14,000 nucleotides of DNA from CALCCV01 sp964388665 (GTDB lineage Bacteria; Bdellovibrionota; Bdellovibrionia; Bdellovibrionales; Bdellovibrionaceae). Location of the stretch: contig CAYMBJ010000090.1 in NCBI GenBank assembly GCA_964388665.1, positions 1 through 14,000 of the forward strand, written 5' to 3'. The translations under genes and the position numbers were made by a program. This document shows positions 13,951 to 14,000 of this stretch, piece by piece (position 1 is the first letter of the stretch; each line of letters starts with the position of its first letter). Under the pieces are notes generated by a model, which worked only from the letters and a program-made list of their open reading frames with translations, was not told the DNA's origin and did not search any database.

Positions 13951-14000
13951 TGGACCCCGTTGTCTAGACAAAAAAATGAATAAAATAAGAAAAAAAATTT
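13951..14000 (+). mobile_element. left end of an IS3-family insertion sequence (partial)
   Basis: TGGACCCCGTTGTCTAGACA at 13951-13970 has the TG start and the ACCCC ... GACA layout typical of IS3-family terminal repeats. After an A-rich stretch, ATG at 13976 begins MNKIRKKI, resembling the basic start of IS3 orfA proteins (helix-turn-helix transposase subunit). The window ends there, so the element, its right end and any target duplication cannot be seen. The family call rests on resemblance. Confidence 0.55.
13976..14000 (+). CDS. start of probable IS3 orfA, truncated by the window end
   Basis: Eight codons only (MNKIRKKI), 25 bases inside the presumed insertion-sequence end, with no clear ribosome-binding site because the upstream bases are the terminal repeat and an A-run. 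In the IS3 family, orfA gives the DNA-binding half of the transposase, joined to orfB by programmed frameshifting. Listed because of its position inside the element; too short to prove. Confidence 0.4.

Overview
The window looks like chromosomal DNA from a motile Gram-negative bacterium with balanced base composition. A Bdellovibrio-like member of the Bdellovibrionota is my best guess. The clues are a short flagellin without a hypervariable insert, a stand-alone sigma-54 activator, a lysine/alanine-rich histone-like protein, outer-membrane and lipoprotein candidates, and frequent TTG/GTG starts. The taxonomic call is inference; no rRNA or other marker gene is present.

Left part (1-5930): a Xer-type tyrosine recombinase on the minus strand (TTG start) diverges from a plus-strand sigma-54 enhancer-binding protein, which ends in a strong symmetrical terminator. 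Facing it on the minus strand are a possible 29-residue ORF whose ribosome-binding site and start codon lie in the loop of a 27-bp perfect inverted repeat, a histone H1-like protein with a basic half and an acidic half, a probable lipoprotein, a flagellin with its own terminator and a long structured leader, and a small four-cysteine protein.

Middle (5933-9164): clpB (protein disaggregase) is followed after one base by a small exported beta-barrel-like protein.

Right part (9227-13546): a polysaccharide locus. An SLBB-domain export-type protein overlaps a WecA-like sugar-phosphate transferase that carries an extra C-terminal domain of about 135 residues. Divergent from these are a Wzx-like flippase and a family 2 glycosyltransferase. 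Together they fit initiation, extension, flipping and export of a surface glycan, but no polymerase, co-polymerase or further transferases are visible, so the locus probably continues outside or has been cut.

Right edge (13547-14000): a mobile-element junction. It holds a decayed piece of a group II intron-type reverse transcriptase (YADD box), a good match to a sigma-28 (FliA) flagellar promoter with a ribosome-binding site after it, and, directly after that site, what looks like the left end of an IS3-family insertion sequence with the first codons of its orfA.
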